The position numbers and the translations under genes are program-made. Shown one piece after another: positions 18,762 through 26,470 of a stretch of 64,000 bases of DNA (its first letter is position 1; every line of letters begins with the position of its first letter). Below the pieces are notes generated by a model, which had not been told where the DNA came from, did no database searches, and saw only the letters and a list, made by a program, of their open reading frames with translations. The stretch is taken from assembly GCF_028898845.1 (NCBI RefSeq), contig NZ_CP118575.1, forward strand, positions 248,001 through 312,000, given 5' to 3'. The stretch is from Streptomyces sp. WZ-12 (GTDB lineage Bacteria; Actinomycetota; Actinomycetes; Streptomycetales; Streptomycetaceae).

Positions 18762-19095
18762 GTGCTCCTCCTCTGTGGTGATCTGTATTCCCGGAGCCTG
18801 ACCAAGAAGGACGTTGCGTTTCTGTAACAGGCTTGGGAGAGTTCGGGTCTTGGACGTGCTGGCCGAGTGGAGCGGCTCGAACTGCTCCGTAGCCGGTAGC
18901 CCGGGCAGGCCCGGGTTACAGCTGTACCAAGGGTGTGCGGGCTTGTGAGCCACGGCGACAGGCAGGCCGTGCCCTACAATCTGTGAGACGTCATCCGCTT
19001 TCCGAACGTGATCGGCTGGTTCGGGCTGGTCGGGTGTGAACTCTGGCTCATGGAGGGAGAGTTAAGACGATTCGTTCGTCTCGCTCGTGGAGGTG

Positions 19096-19181
19096 GCTGT
19101 GCCGTCGGTGCTCGGTCTGCTGGAGGCCCGGGAGAAGAAGGTTCGCGAAGAGGTGGCGCGGTTGCGCGAGGCTGTCGTGCA
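19096..19181 (+). pseudogene. N-terminal fragment of a coiled-coil ORF, cut by IS6
   Basis: A GTG at 19096 with GGAGG just upstream opens VPSVLGLLEAREKKVREEVA followed by RLREAVVQ, a charged helix likely to form a coiled coil. It is interrupted at 19182 by an IS6 end. Similar short ORFs are found next to Streptomyces transposases, but I cannot name the family with certainty. Confidence 0.4.
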
Positions 19182-19499
19182 GGCGTTGTCGAGTTGTTGG
19201 TGTGGGTGGTGAGTTGGGGTGTGATGAGGGTGCGGGTGTGTTCGCGGTGGCGCCTTGGTCAGCCGGCCACGGTCGCGGCGGTGACGGTCTTCCAGACGGT
19301 GAAGTGTTCGGTCATTTCGGTGCGGTAGTCACTGGCTGTGAGCAGGTGCCGCCGGGGTCGGAAGTGTGAGGAGATCTGGGAGAAGCAGGCAAGGGATGTC
19401 TGGGCCGCTCCGACGGAGCGGAAGTTCTTCATGGCGCGTTCGCGTTGTCTGGTGGGCTGTTGGCTGTTCTCGGCCCGGTTGTTTAGGTACTTCGAGGTG
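19182..19499 (-). mobile_element. IS6-family element, 3' part (copy 4)
   Basis: It starts at the terminal repeat GGCGTTGTCGAGTTG and contains the last 60 or so codons of the transposase. The frame is the undamaged form (GACGGAGCGGAAG), unlike copies 2 and 3. It is cut at 19499 by the IS3 element, so the catalytic core is missing. Confidence 0.85.
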
Positions 19500-19530
19500 T
19501 GAGGTTCCCCCGTCGTTCGGGAGGCGCTGA

Positions 19531-20484
19531 TCAGCTGGTCAGGAGGGGTTGACGGGGTTTCAGGTTCGCTCGTTCGGCCGTTGCCTGCTCGGCGTAGTAC
19601 TTCTCCTCGAATTCGATCGGGCTGGGGAAGCCGAGTCGTTCCTGGGTGCGGCGGGAGTTATAGAAGCCGTCTGTGTACTCGAAGAGCGCGAGGTTCGCCT
19701 CGGCACGTGTGGCGAAGACGCGGCCGCGCACGCACTCGGTCTTGATCAGCATCCACAGGTTCTCCGCGAGGGCGTTGTCGTGGCTGTCCCCGACGGAGCC
19801 CATGGACGCGTCAACTCCTGCCCGCAGCAGGCGAGTTGTGAGCTTGATGGATGTGTACTGACAGCCGTGGTCGGCATGGTGGATGAGCTTGCCGGGCTCG
19901 ACCTCGCGGGACGCGAGGGCGTACTCCAGCGTGGTCAGGACCAGGTCGGCGTCCGCGCGGGCGGAGGTCTCCCAGGCCACCACCCGGCGGGAGAACGCGT
20001 CCCGGATCGCCGACAGCCACAGCGGGCCCTCGCCGGTCGAGATCATCGTCAGGTCGGTGACCCACAGCCGGTTCGGCGCCGGTGCGGTGAAGTCCCGGTT
20101 GACCAGGTCCGGGGCGAGTGTGGCCTTCGGATCCCGGCGCGTGAAGCCTGTGCGGCGCGGGCTGATGCCCGCCAGGTCGGCCTCGCGCATCAGGCGCTCG
20201 ACCCGCTTGCGGCCCACGCGTGTGCCCTCGCGTTTCAGCACGGCATGCACGCGCGGAGAGCCGTAGATCCCGCCGGACTCGGTGTGGATCTCCTTGATCC
20301 GCTCGGTCAGCTCGACGTCGCGACGCCGCCGCTCGCACGGCTGCTTCTCGGCGCGGCGCCAGCGGTAGTAGGTGGAGGAGGCGATGTGCAGTTCCCGCAG
20401 GACGCACTCGACTCCCAGGTCAGGGTGCTCGTCGAGGAGCCCCGTCACCTGGGCCGGGTCGGGTCGAGTTGCGCCGCGAAAAAA
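19531..20484 (-). CDS. IS3 OrfB catalytic domain, expressed by -1 frameshift (copy B)
   Basis: Entry is from orfA by slippage at 20484-20478, giving FFRGATRPDPAQVTG in the new frame. The integrase core has NRLWVTDLTMIST (D), HHADHGCQYTS (D) and DNALAENLWMLIKTE (E). The region before it (HIASSTYYRWRRAEKQ, GIYGSPRVHAVL) is the HTH_21 part. The protein cuts and joins the element ends through an excised circle. Confidence 0.9.
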   Translation of the reverse strand, partial: FFRGATRPDPAQVTGLLDEHPDLGVECVLRELHIASSTYYRWRRAEKQPCERRRRDVELTERIKEIHTESGGIYGSPRVHAVLKREGTRVGRKRVERLMREADLAGISPRRTGFTRRDPKATLAPDLVNRDFTAPAPNRLWVTDLTMISTGEGPLWLSAIRDAFSRRVVAWETSARADADLVLTTLEYALASREVEPGKLIHHADHGCQYTSIKLTTRLLRAGVDASMGSVGDSHDNALAENLWMLIKTECVRGRVFATRAEANLALFEYTDGFYNSRRTQERLGFPSPIEFEEKYYAEQATAERANLKPRQPLLTS

Positions 20485-20753
20485 GCCGAGGCCGTCCGCA
20501 GAACTTCGTTCGCGCGCTTGAGCTGGGCGTTCTCCTTGCGAAGCGCGGCGAGTTCGACGCGTTCGTCGCTGGTCAGCCGGTCGTCCCGCTCGCCGGCATC
20601 GGCCTCGGCCTGCCGGATCCAGCCGCGCAGGGCCTCGGGATGCACGCCGAGCTCGATAGCCAGTCGCTTGATCTGGGGCTTCGGGTCGGAGGTCCGGTAC
20701 ATCCGCACCGCACGCTCGCGCAACTCCAGCGAGTACTTCCTGGGGGCAGCCAT
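20445..20753 (-). CDS. IS3 OrfA (copy B)
   Basis: The 102-residue protein MAAPRKYSLELRERAVRMYR ... FFAAQLDPTRPR has an N-terminal helix-turn-helix (about 20-45) and a C-terminal leucine-zipper helix (ELAALRKENAQLKRANEVLR). It binds the IS ends. Frameshifting at T TTT TTC (20484-20478) lets ribosomes continue into orfB to make the OrfAB transposase. Confidence 0.88.
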   Translation of the reverse strand: MAAPRKYSLELRERAVRMYRTSDPKPQIKRLAIELGVHPEALRGWIRQAEADAGERDDRLTSDERVELAALRKENAQLKRANEVLRTASAFFAAQLDPTRPR

Positions 20754-20819
20754 GGTCGATGTTCCTCTCATGAGAACCATCTGACCCTCTGTCACCATCC
20801 TCCGCATCTCGGGGGAACC

Positions 20820-21101
20820 TCAGTGTGCGATCCGGCGGGCACCCCACCGGGGATGTCGGCGGCGCAGCTCGCAGATCTCGGATTCCACCTCCGCAGACAG
20901 GCGCGTGGGGCTGTTGAGCGGTCGCCGGGAGCGGTCCAGCAGGCCGGGCATGCCCTCCTGCTCGAACCGCTGTCGCCAGCCGTGCAGGGTCTGACGCGAG
21001 GTGCCGTACCGGGCCGCGACCTCGCCGATCGGAGACCCACCGAGCACCTCGCGCACGGCCCGGTAGCGGTACTCGGCCAACTGCTGTACATCCACGACCA
21101 C
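20820..21101 (-). pseudogene. IS481-family transposase, N-terminal fragment
   Basis: From the start at 21101 it reads MVVDVQQLAEYRYRAVREVL, an HTH (ARYGTSRQTLHGWRQRFEQE) and LRRRHPRWGARRIAH, the start of an IS481 transposase. It stops at the IS3 end. It is related to, but different from, the copy at 57269. Confidence 0.8.
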
Positions 21102-21551
21102 TTACGGAAGCACTCCTGCCCCGCAAGGGGACGGGAGATCACGGGCATTCAGCCGAACGTGTCAACCATGTCCAGAGCACAAACGGTCAAGCATCTCCTG
21201 AGACCTCACACCGAGAGCGGGCACACAGCGGAGCGACTTGCCTGAATTGCCCGTAATGGCCGGGTGACGGTCTATCACCATGTACAGCCCAGAGGGTGGG
21301 CCGCCGGAGGGAGGCCCTGCGCTTCCCGAGTTCGTTCCCTTGCCGGAAACACTGGCCTTACCTGCGACTATCTCACTGTCGTGAGACTTGTGTGCTCATC
21401 TACGGCGTGTTGTTTGACCGTGCCTTTGTGTCTGGAGTTAAGTAGCGCTCAGCTTCAAGCGACGGAGGGTCACTCACCCTCGGGTCACTTGTCGGTTCGT
21501 TGCAGTGTCAGCCGGGGCGCAGTCGGCTGACCGTGATCAAGGGTTGTTGCG
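21102..21551. other. Non-coding leader of the replication module
   Basis: No convincing gene is seen in these 450 bases. GGGTCACTCACCCTCGGGTC near 21467 contains a short repeat of GGGTCACT, about 85 bases before the first gene, and could be an operator. No promoter could be assigned. Confidence 0.3.
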
Positions 21552-22043
21552 ATGCTGGACTTGGCAGATCTGATGCGACCGCGTTCGCAGCGGTGGGTCG
21601 CAGCACGTGCCGGGGTGGGCACGCAGACGCTGAGCAACCTGAATCGCATCGGGCTGATGCCCGCCGCCGATGAGATGCAGGCTGTGGACGCGGTGTTGGC
21701 GTTGTGCGCGCGGACGCTCGGTGCCAACCGGTCGACGAACCGGAGGGCGAAGGCGGGCGCGCGGACCAAGGAGGCGATGGCACGCGATCACCAAGTGATG
21801 ACCCTGGCGCGGCAGTTGCTGGAGGCCGGGCCGGTCGAGCCACGGACGACGCTGGTGGTCGACGGCAATCGCGTAGAGGTCCAGCACGCTCTGGAGGCGG
21901 TGGCTGACTGGCTGCACCAGGAGGGGGACGATGCCGAGCCACTGGTGCTGATGCCACTGGGCCGCTGGGCCACGTGGCTGCTGAAGGTCGTGGCCGAGGA
22001 AGGGGGTGCCGGCGTTGACGAGGTCCCCGCTTTGGCGTGCTGA
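21552..22043 (+). CDS. Hypothetical protein heading the replication module
   Basis: The 163-residue product (ATG 21552, AAGGG 8 bases upstream) starts MLDLADLMRPRSQRWVAARA. The N-terminal 45 residues (RWVAARAGVGTQTLSNLNRI, GLMPAADEMQAV) look like a helix-turn-helix with a MerR-like feel. The remainder is helical with no known motif. It ends about 110 bases before the Prim-Pol gene and probably belongs to the same transcript. A replication-control or DNA-binding role is inference. Confidence 0.7.
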   Translation: MLDLADLMRPRSQRWVAARAGVGTQTLSNLNRIGLMPAADEMQAVDAVLALCARTLGANRSTNRRAKAGARTKEAMARDHQVMTLARQLLEAGPVEPRTTLVVDGNRVEVQHALEAVADWLHQEGDDAEPLVLMPLGRWATWLLKVVAEEGGAGVDEVPALAC

Positions 22044-22150
22044 CGGCTCTTCGTCCGAGGTGCCCGCGTCAGTCTCCCCGCAGTGCCGCGGTGCCCGCGA
22101 GATGGGTGCGGGCGGCCTGCGTACACGATGGCGGCGGGAGGCGGACGGCT

Positions 22151-23224
22151 GTGGAGAGTAGGGCGGCCGAGGTGGCCGCCTGGTGCGCGCGGCAGGAGTG
22201 GCCTGTCTTTCCTCTGCAGGCTGGGCACAAGACTCCCCGCCCGGGGTGCAGCCGGTGTCGACGGGCCAGCGGCCGGTACGTGGCGCACGCGCCGGCCGGG
22301 TGCCCGTGTATCGGGCAGGGCCGCTGGTGCCACGGCTTCTATGCGGCCACCACCGACGCCGGGCGCATCGCACGGTGGTGGAGTGATCGTCCGGTGCCGG
22401 GCGTGGGGGTGGCCACGGGACCGGCCGGGCTGGTGGTCGTGGACGTGGACTGTCATGTCGAGGGCCCCGTAGAGGCGGGCCGGGTACTGCCCGCCTTCGG
22501 CGTGACGGAGCAGGAGGCAAGGACGGTCCGTACCGGGTGGGACACCTGGAATCTGCTGGCACGTCTGGCTGGGGGCTCAGATGCGGCGAATGCGGTGCGG
22601 ACGCTGGCGGTGGCTACCCCTTCGGGTGGGCGGCATCTGTGGTTCACCGCACCGCGCGGGACTCGCTGGGCGAGTTCGGCGGGCGGGGATCACGACGGGC
22701 GGGCGCTGGGCTGGCAGTTGGACGTGCGCGCCGAGGGGGGCTACATCGTGGCGCCCGGAACGCGGACCGTGGCAGGGGTGTACCGGGCGGTGGGCGAGGT
22801 CCGGGCACCGGCGCGGCTGCCGGGCTGGCTGGCCGGTGCGCTTGAGCGGACCGGTCACCTGCTGACGACGTCCACGCCTCGGCCGCGCGCAGCCGCAGTG
22901 CCGAATCTGGCCCGACAGATCGCCGCGCCGCAGGCGCAGTCCGCGTGGGCCAGCGCAGTGGCCGCGACGGCTCTTGGGCAGGTCGCCGAATGCGAGCGGT
23001 TGCCGGAGGGCAGTGGCTGGAGCAGCAAGCTGAACAAGGCCGCCTTCACCATGGGCGGTCTGGTCGCGGCCGGGCTGGTGTCCAGTGATGCCGAGGCCCG
23101 TCGTGCCCTCGTGGATGCGGCTGTGCAGGCCCGTCCGCGGCGTGAACGAGAGGCGCACAGGATCATCCAGTCCGGGCTGGCTGCCGGGCAGCGCCGCCCC
23201 CTGAACCCGACGAAAGACCGCTGA
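22151..23224 (+). CDS. Bifunctional DNA primase/polymerase (Prim-Pol)
   Basis: GTG 22151 is chosen because GGGAGGCGG lies upstream; the frame is open from 22037. The 357-residue protein has a Prim-Pol domain: WPVFPLQAGHKTPRPG, a Cys-rich insert (CSRCRRASGRYVAHAPAGCP, CIGQGRWCHG) and the metal site VVVDVDCH, with TPSGGRHLWF further on. Enzymes of this type make and extend primers for plasmid, phage or satellite replication. It is 3 bases from the SF3 helicase gene, so the two are co-translated. Confidence 0.9.
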   Translation: MESRAAEVAAWCARQEWPVFPLQAGHKTPRPGCSRCRRASGRYVAHAPAGCPCIGQGRWCHGFYAATTDAGRIARWWSDRPVPGVGVATGPAGLVVVDVDCHVEGPVEAGRVLPAFGVTEQEARTVRTGWDTWNLLARLAGGSDAANAVRTLAVATPSGGRHLWFTAPRGTRWASSAGGDHDGRALGWQLDVRAEGGYIVAPGTRTVAGVYRAVGEVRAPARLPGWLAGALERTGHLLTTSTPRPRAAAVPNLARQIAAPQAQSAWASAVAATALGQVAECERLPEGSGWSSKLNKAAFTMGGLVAAGLVSSDAEARRALVDAAVQARPRREREAHRIIQSGLAAGQRRPLNPTKDR

Positions 23225-23227
23225 GCC

Positions 23228-24766
23228 ATGAGCTACACGAGCGCCAGCTCGGCCGTGCCGACGAGCCGGGCCCCGGACGATGCGCCCTGTGACGCGGCGC
23301 GCGCGGCGCAGCAGCTGACGGCGGAGGCCGCCCCGGCCGCCGTCGCGCCGCAGCCGGTGTTGCTGCCGGATGAGCTGACCGATTTTGACATGGCGATCCT
23401 GTTCCAGCGCGTGTACGGCGACTACTACCGGTACGTGCACAGCATGGGCTGGTACCGGTGGGCGGAGTACCGGTGGGTCCCCGATGCCAACACCACCGCG
23501 ATCCGGTACTCCGCGATGCAACTGGCCTCCAACATGCCGCGCAAGGATCCGCGCGCGGATGAGAACGTGCGCCACCCGGACCGCGAGCTGTCGCGGCACC
23601 GCAAGCGCGCGCTCAGCGCATCAGGGGCGGCCGCGCTGGTGAAGATGGCCGAGACGCTGCCGGAACTCACCTTGCAGCCCGACGACTTGGACTCCGACCC
23701 GCACGCTCTGTGCACGCCGGGCGGGGTGGTCAACCTGCGCACGGGCGGGATGGTGCCGCCCTCGACCTCGCAGAAGCACAGTCGCGCCACCGCGGTCACG
23801 CCACGGATCATGCCGACGCCCATGTGGGACGCATTCTTGACCGACACCTTCGGGGACGACGCGGCCGGCCGGGAGATGAGGGCCTACCTTCAGACGCTGT
23901 GCGGGTACTCGATCTCCGGCGCGCAGGGTGCACAGGTGCTGGCCTTCTTGTACGGGGAGGGACAGAACGGCAAGAGCGTCCTGGTGGACGTGCTGCTGAA
24001 GCTGCTGGGTGAGTACGCCGACTCCGCCCCGCCCAACTTCCTGATGGCGTCCCCCTACGCGGACCATCCCACCGAGCTTGCCGACCTGCAGGGACGCCGC
24101 CTGGTGGTGTGCTCGGAAATCAACCAGGGGTCGAGGTTCGACGAAGCCAAGTTCAAGCTCCTCACCGGCGGCGACCGCATCAAGGCCCGCAGGATGTACG
24201 AGAACTTCTACAGCTTCGAACCAACTCACAAACTTTGGCTCGTTGGAAACCACCGGCCCGTGGTCCAAGCGGGCGGCTTCAGTTTCTGGCGGCGTATGAG
24301 GATCATCGAGTTCGACCGGATCGTGCCTAGCGAACGCGTCGTCGACGACCTCGGCGAACGCCTGGTCGCCAGCGAGGGGCCAGGTATCTTGCAGTGGCTC
24401 ATCGACGGAGCGGTGACGTATTTCAACGGCACCGACCTGCGGCTGGACGGCCCCAAGCGAGTCCGGCTGGCCACCCAGGACTACGAGGAGTCGGAGGACT
24501 CGGTCGGCAGCTTCCTCAAGGAATGCTGCGTCATGGGCAGCGAGTACCGGGTCCTGCAAAAACACCTGGGCGAGGCGTACCGGGACTGGTGCCGCGGGGA
24601 AGACATGGTGCCGGTGAACTCCCGCGAGTTCGCCCGCTCAGTCCGCCAGAAGCTGCACATCCGTACCGGACAGGAACTGCCCAAGACCAATGGTAAGCGC
24701 TTCTTCCCTGGACTCGGGCTGCTGTCCGAGAGCCACGACAACGAGGACGAAAGGACGGGAACATGA
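23228..24766 (+). CDS. SF3 helicase, D5/P4-type primase-helicase
   Basis: The 512-residue protein has the D5_N region (about 110-230) and an SF3 ATPase core: Walker A GEGQNGKSVLVDVL (about 245), Walker B GRRLVVCSEINQG, and motif C HKLWLVGNHRPVV. The C-terminal region (LGEAYRDWCRGEDMVPVNSR) resembles the winged helix of P4-type proteins. It unwinds the origin of an extrachromosomal or integrative element. With Prim-Pol it forms a minimal replication pair, and the repeats just downstream are a likely origin. Confidence 0.93.
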   Translation: MSYTSASSAVPTSRAPDDAPCDAARAAQQLTAEAAPAAVAPQPVLLPDELTDFDMAILFQRVYGDYYRYVHSMGWYRWAEYRWVPDANTTAIRYSAMQLASNMPRKDPRADENVRHPDRELSRHRKRALSASGAAALVKMAETLPELTLQPDDLDSDPHALCTPGGVVNLRTGGMVPPSTSQKHSRATAVTPRIMPTPMWDAFLTDTFGDDAAGREMRAYLQTLCGYSISGAQGAQVLAFLYGEGQNGKSVLVDVLLKLLGEYADSAPPNFLMASPYADHPTELADLQGRRLVVCSEINQGSRFDEAKFKLLTGGDRIKARRMYENFYSFEPTHKLWLVGNHRPVVQAGGFSFWRRMRIIEFDRIVPSERVVDDLGERLVASEGPGILQWLIDGAVTYFNGTDLRLDGPKRVRLATQDYEESEDSVGSFLKECCVMGSEYRVLQKHLGEAYRDWCRGEDMVPVNSREFARSVRQKLHIRTGQELPKTNGKRFFPGLGLLSESHDNEDERTGT

Positions 24767-24850
24767 GGCAGGGGCTGGCCCTGGGGCTCTCCACCCCACC
24801 CACTCCGTCCCGGCAAAACCACAGGTCAAAGCCTTCGCCACTCCGGCCAC

Positions 24851-24970
24851 AGGGGCTGAAAGGGGCTGACTCGAAGGAATCTCCTCATATTGAGTTCCGC
24901 CGCTTTGCGGCTCCACAAACTGAGATGTCAGCCCCTTTCAGCCCCTGGATGTCAGCCCCTTTCAGCCCCT
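24851..24970. repeat. Iteron-like 19-bp repeats, candidate replication origin
   Basis: TCAGCCCCTTTCAGCCCCT occurs at 24928-24946 and 24952-24970 as direct repeats with a 24-base period, and its exact complement lies at 24851-24869. Each unit is itself a doubled CAGCCCCTT. Related AGCCCCTTCAGCCCCTTCCC is at 25621. They lie right after the SF3 helicase gene in an otherwise AT-richer gap (24767-25114), the layout of a replicon origin with protein-binding iterons. Confidence 0.55.
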
Positions 24971-25114
24971 GCGAGTCTTCCTATGACGTCTGAAAACCTT
25001 CCTGACCTGCTACTTTCCTTCCACTGCGGAGGCAGTGGCGCAGGGTCTGACACTGGTCCTTCCTCAGCCCCGGTCCCGGCCCCGCGTCCCGCACCCCACT
25101 ACGGAGAGACACCG

Positions 25115-25555
25115 ATGTCCGACGCCTCGACGAGGAGCCTCTCCCAGGAGGTCAAAATCGTTTGGGTCGAGGGCAAGGACGACACTGAGGAGAAGTACGA
25201 CTACGTCCGGTGGATGTGGGAGAAGACCCGCAACAAAACCGGTAAGCCGAGCGGCGCCATGCGAGCCGGCCGCATCATTGGCTACGCAGAGCTTGAGGAG
25301 AACGCTGAACCCACCGAGCCCTCACGCCGATACCGGCGGCGCGTCTTCTACGTCAAGGACAACGACCGCAGCGAGCCTGGAGGTCAGTACCAGGACGCCA
25401 CGCCCCACGAAGCAGTGGATCCGCGTACCGTCCGGGCGGGGGTGCACGGACGGCTTACCAACCGGGCCCGAGGCCGCCGTCCTGTCCCGCCCAAGGCCCC
25501 GTCCTCCGTTGCCGCCCCGGAGTCGGAACCACCGTCCGACGGCATGCTGTCCTGA
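25115..25555 (+). CDS. Hypothetical protein of the replication module
   Basis: ATG 25115 has GGAGAG about 8 bases upstream. The 146-residue product begins MSDASTRSLSQEVKIVWVEG. The central part is charged (DDTEEKYDYVRWMWEKTRNK) and the C-terminus is disordered and rich in Arg and Pro. No domain is recognised. It lies between the iteron-like repeats and the WhiB-like gene. Confidence 0.6.
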   Translation: MSDASTRSLSQEVKIVWVEGKDDTEEKYDYVRWMWEKTRNKTGKPSGAMRAGRIIGYAELEENAEPTEPSRRYRRRVFYVKDNDRSEPGGQYQDATPHEAVDPRTVRAGVHGRLTNRARGRRPVPPKAPSSVAAPESEPPSDGMLS

Positions 25556-25767
25556 CTCGCTTTTGGGCGAACACGGCCCCTTGAGCCCCTGCCGCCCGTT
25601 CGAGGGATTGCCGTGGTTCTAGCCCCTTCAGCCCCTTCCCGCTCGACGAGACTCCTCTGACCTGCACGTTCAGTCCGCGTAAGGCGGGGACAGAGGCCGA
25701 ATTGAGCTCACAGACTGGCTCGCTCAGCCCCGCCGCACTGGCAAGGGCTGAGGAGCAGGGCCGTCGA

Positions 25768-26019
25768 TCAGGACCTTCCTCCACTGGCGACGTGGGGCTT
25801 GCGGCGCAGCAGGGCTCTGCGCTCACGCTCGGTCATGCCGCCCCATACGCCCCAGTCGAGGCGTTTGTCGAGGGCTTCCACGAGGCACTTGGTGCGAACC
25901 GGGCAGTCCGTGCAGATGGCCTTGGCTCGGTTCTGCCGGGTACTGTCAGCGAACAGTTCGTCCGGGTCGGCGCTGCGGCAGGCTGCGTCCTCGTGCCAGT
26001 AGGCCCCTGTACTGCTCAT
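25768..26019 (-). CDS. WhiB-like iron-sulfur transcription regulator
   Basis: The 83-residue protein starts at ATG 26019 with GGGGGAGGGAAG upstream. It has the four cysteines of the WhiB [4Fe-4S] site (AACRSAD, AICTDCPVRTKC) and the turn GVWGGMTERERRALLRR. Wbl proteins control gene expression by binding sigma factors and occur widely on actinophages and plasmids. It converges on the replication genes and could regulate them. Confidence 0.92.
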   Translation of the reverse strand: MSSTGAYWHEDAACRSADPDELFADSTRQNRAKAICTDCPVRTKCLVEALDKRLDWGVWGGMTERERRALLRRKPHVASGGRS

Positions 26020-26470
26020 CTTCTTCCCTCCCCCGTCGCGGCTCGGCGACAGCGTCGAGCCTATTGCGCAGGTCACGGCCGGTGTGCTGCGGGTGGCGGT
26101 CCGGGCGGGTGTGTATCCTGTGGCGCCCGGCTCCCACCACGGTGCCCGTCCAGTTGGCGGTCGCACGGGCCTGGGGGTGAACGTTCCGCGGGGTGGGGCG
26201 GGAGAGGTTTCGGATGGTCTCCGGGGCGCGTGGCGCGGGAGCGTGGGGCTGGCAACAGTCGTGTCGCGATAGCGCAGCGGGGCGAGTGTGCGCTGCGATG
26301 TTGCGTGCGGGTGGGGCTGCGTGGCGGCCCGACCACCTGTGTCGGTGTCCGGCGGCGAAACCGGCCACGGGTCGTCCTCGCTCTCAGCGCGCAGGGCGAC
26401 TCCTGCGGGGCTGCGGTGCCGGGACATGGGCCTTGCTGAAACGGAGTGGTTGATGGCGCTCTTTGAATTT
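26020..26470. other. Gap between whiB-like gene and ISL3b
   Basis: These 450 GC-rich bases hold no gene I can support. The left part must include the whiB-like promoter. Open frames here lack ribosome sites and family similarity. Confidence 0.3.

Larger units (their letters stand above)
19500..20822 (-). mobile_element. IS3-family element type A, complete (copy B, 1323 bp)
   Basis: Ends TGAGGTTCCCCCG are present at 19500 and, in complement, at 20822. The bases GTG flank both sides, the size of an IS3 target duplication. However, the left flank is IS6 and the right flank is IS481, and each matches its own element's sequence through that GTG, so the match may be coincidence after recombination. 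Both orfA and orfB are intact. Confidence 0.92.

Noticed and set aside
19549..20784. Long plus-strand frame across IS3 copy B (and its mirror in copy C)
   Set aside because: It is opposite the orfA/orfB genes with all IS3 motifs; it recurs only because the element is repeated.
26020..26470. tRNA or attachment site near the WhiB-like gene
   Set aside because: No cloverleaf or CCA-like end and no repeated att core could be found by eye.
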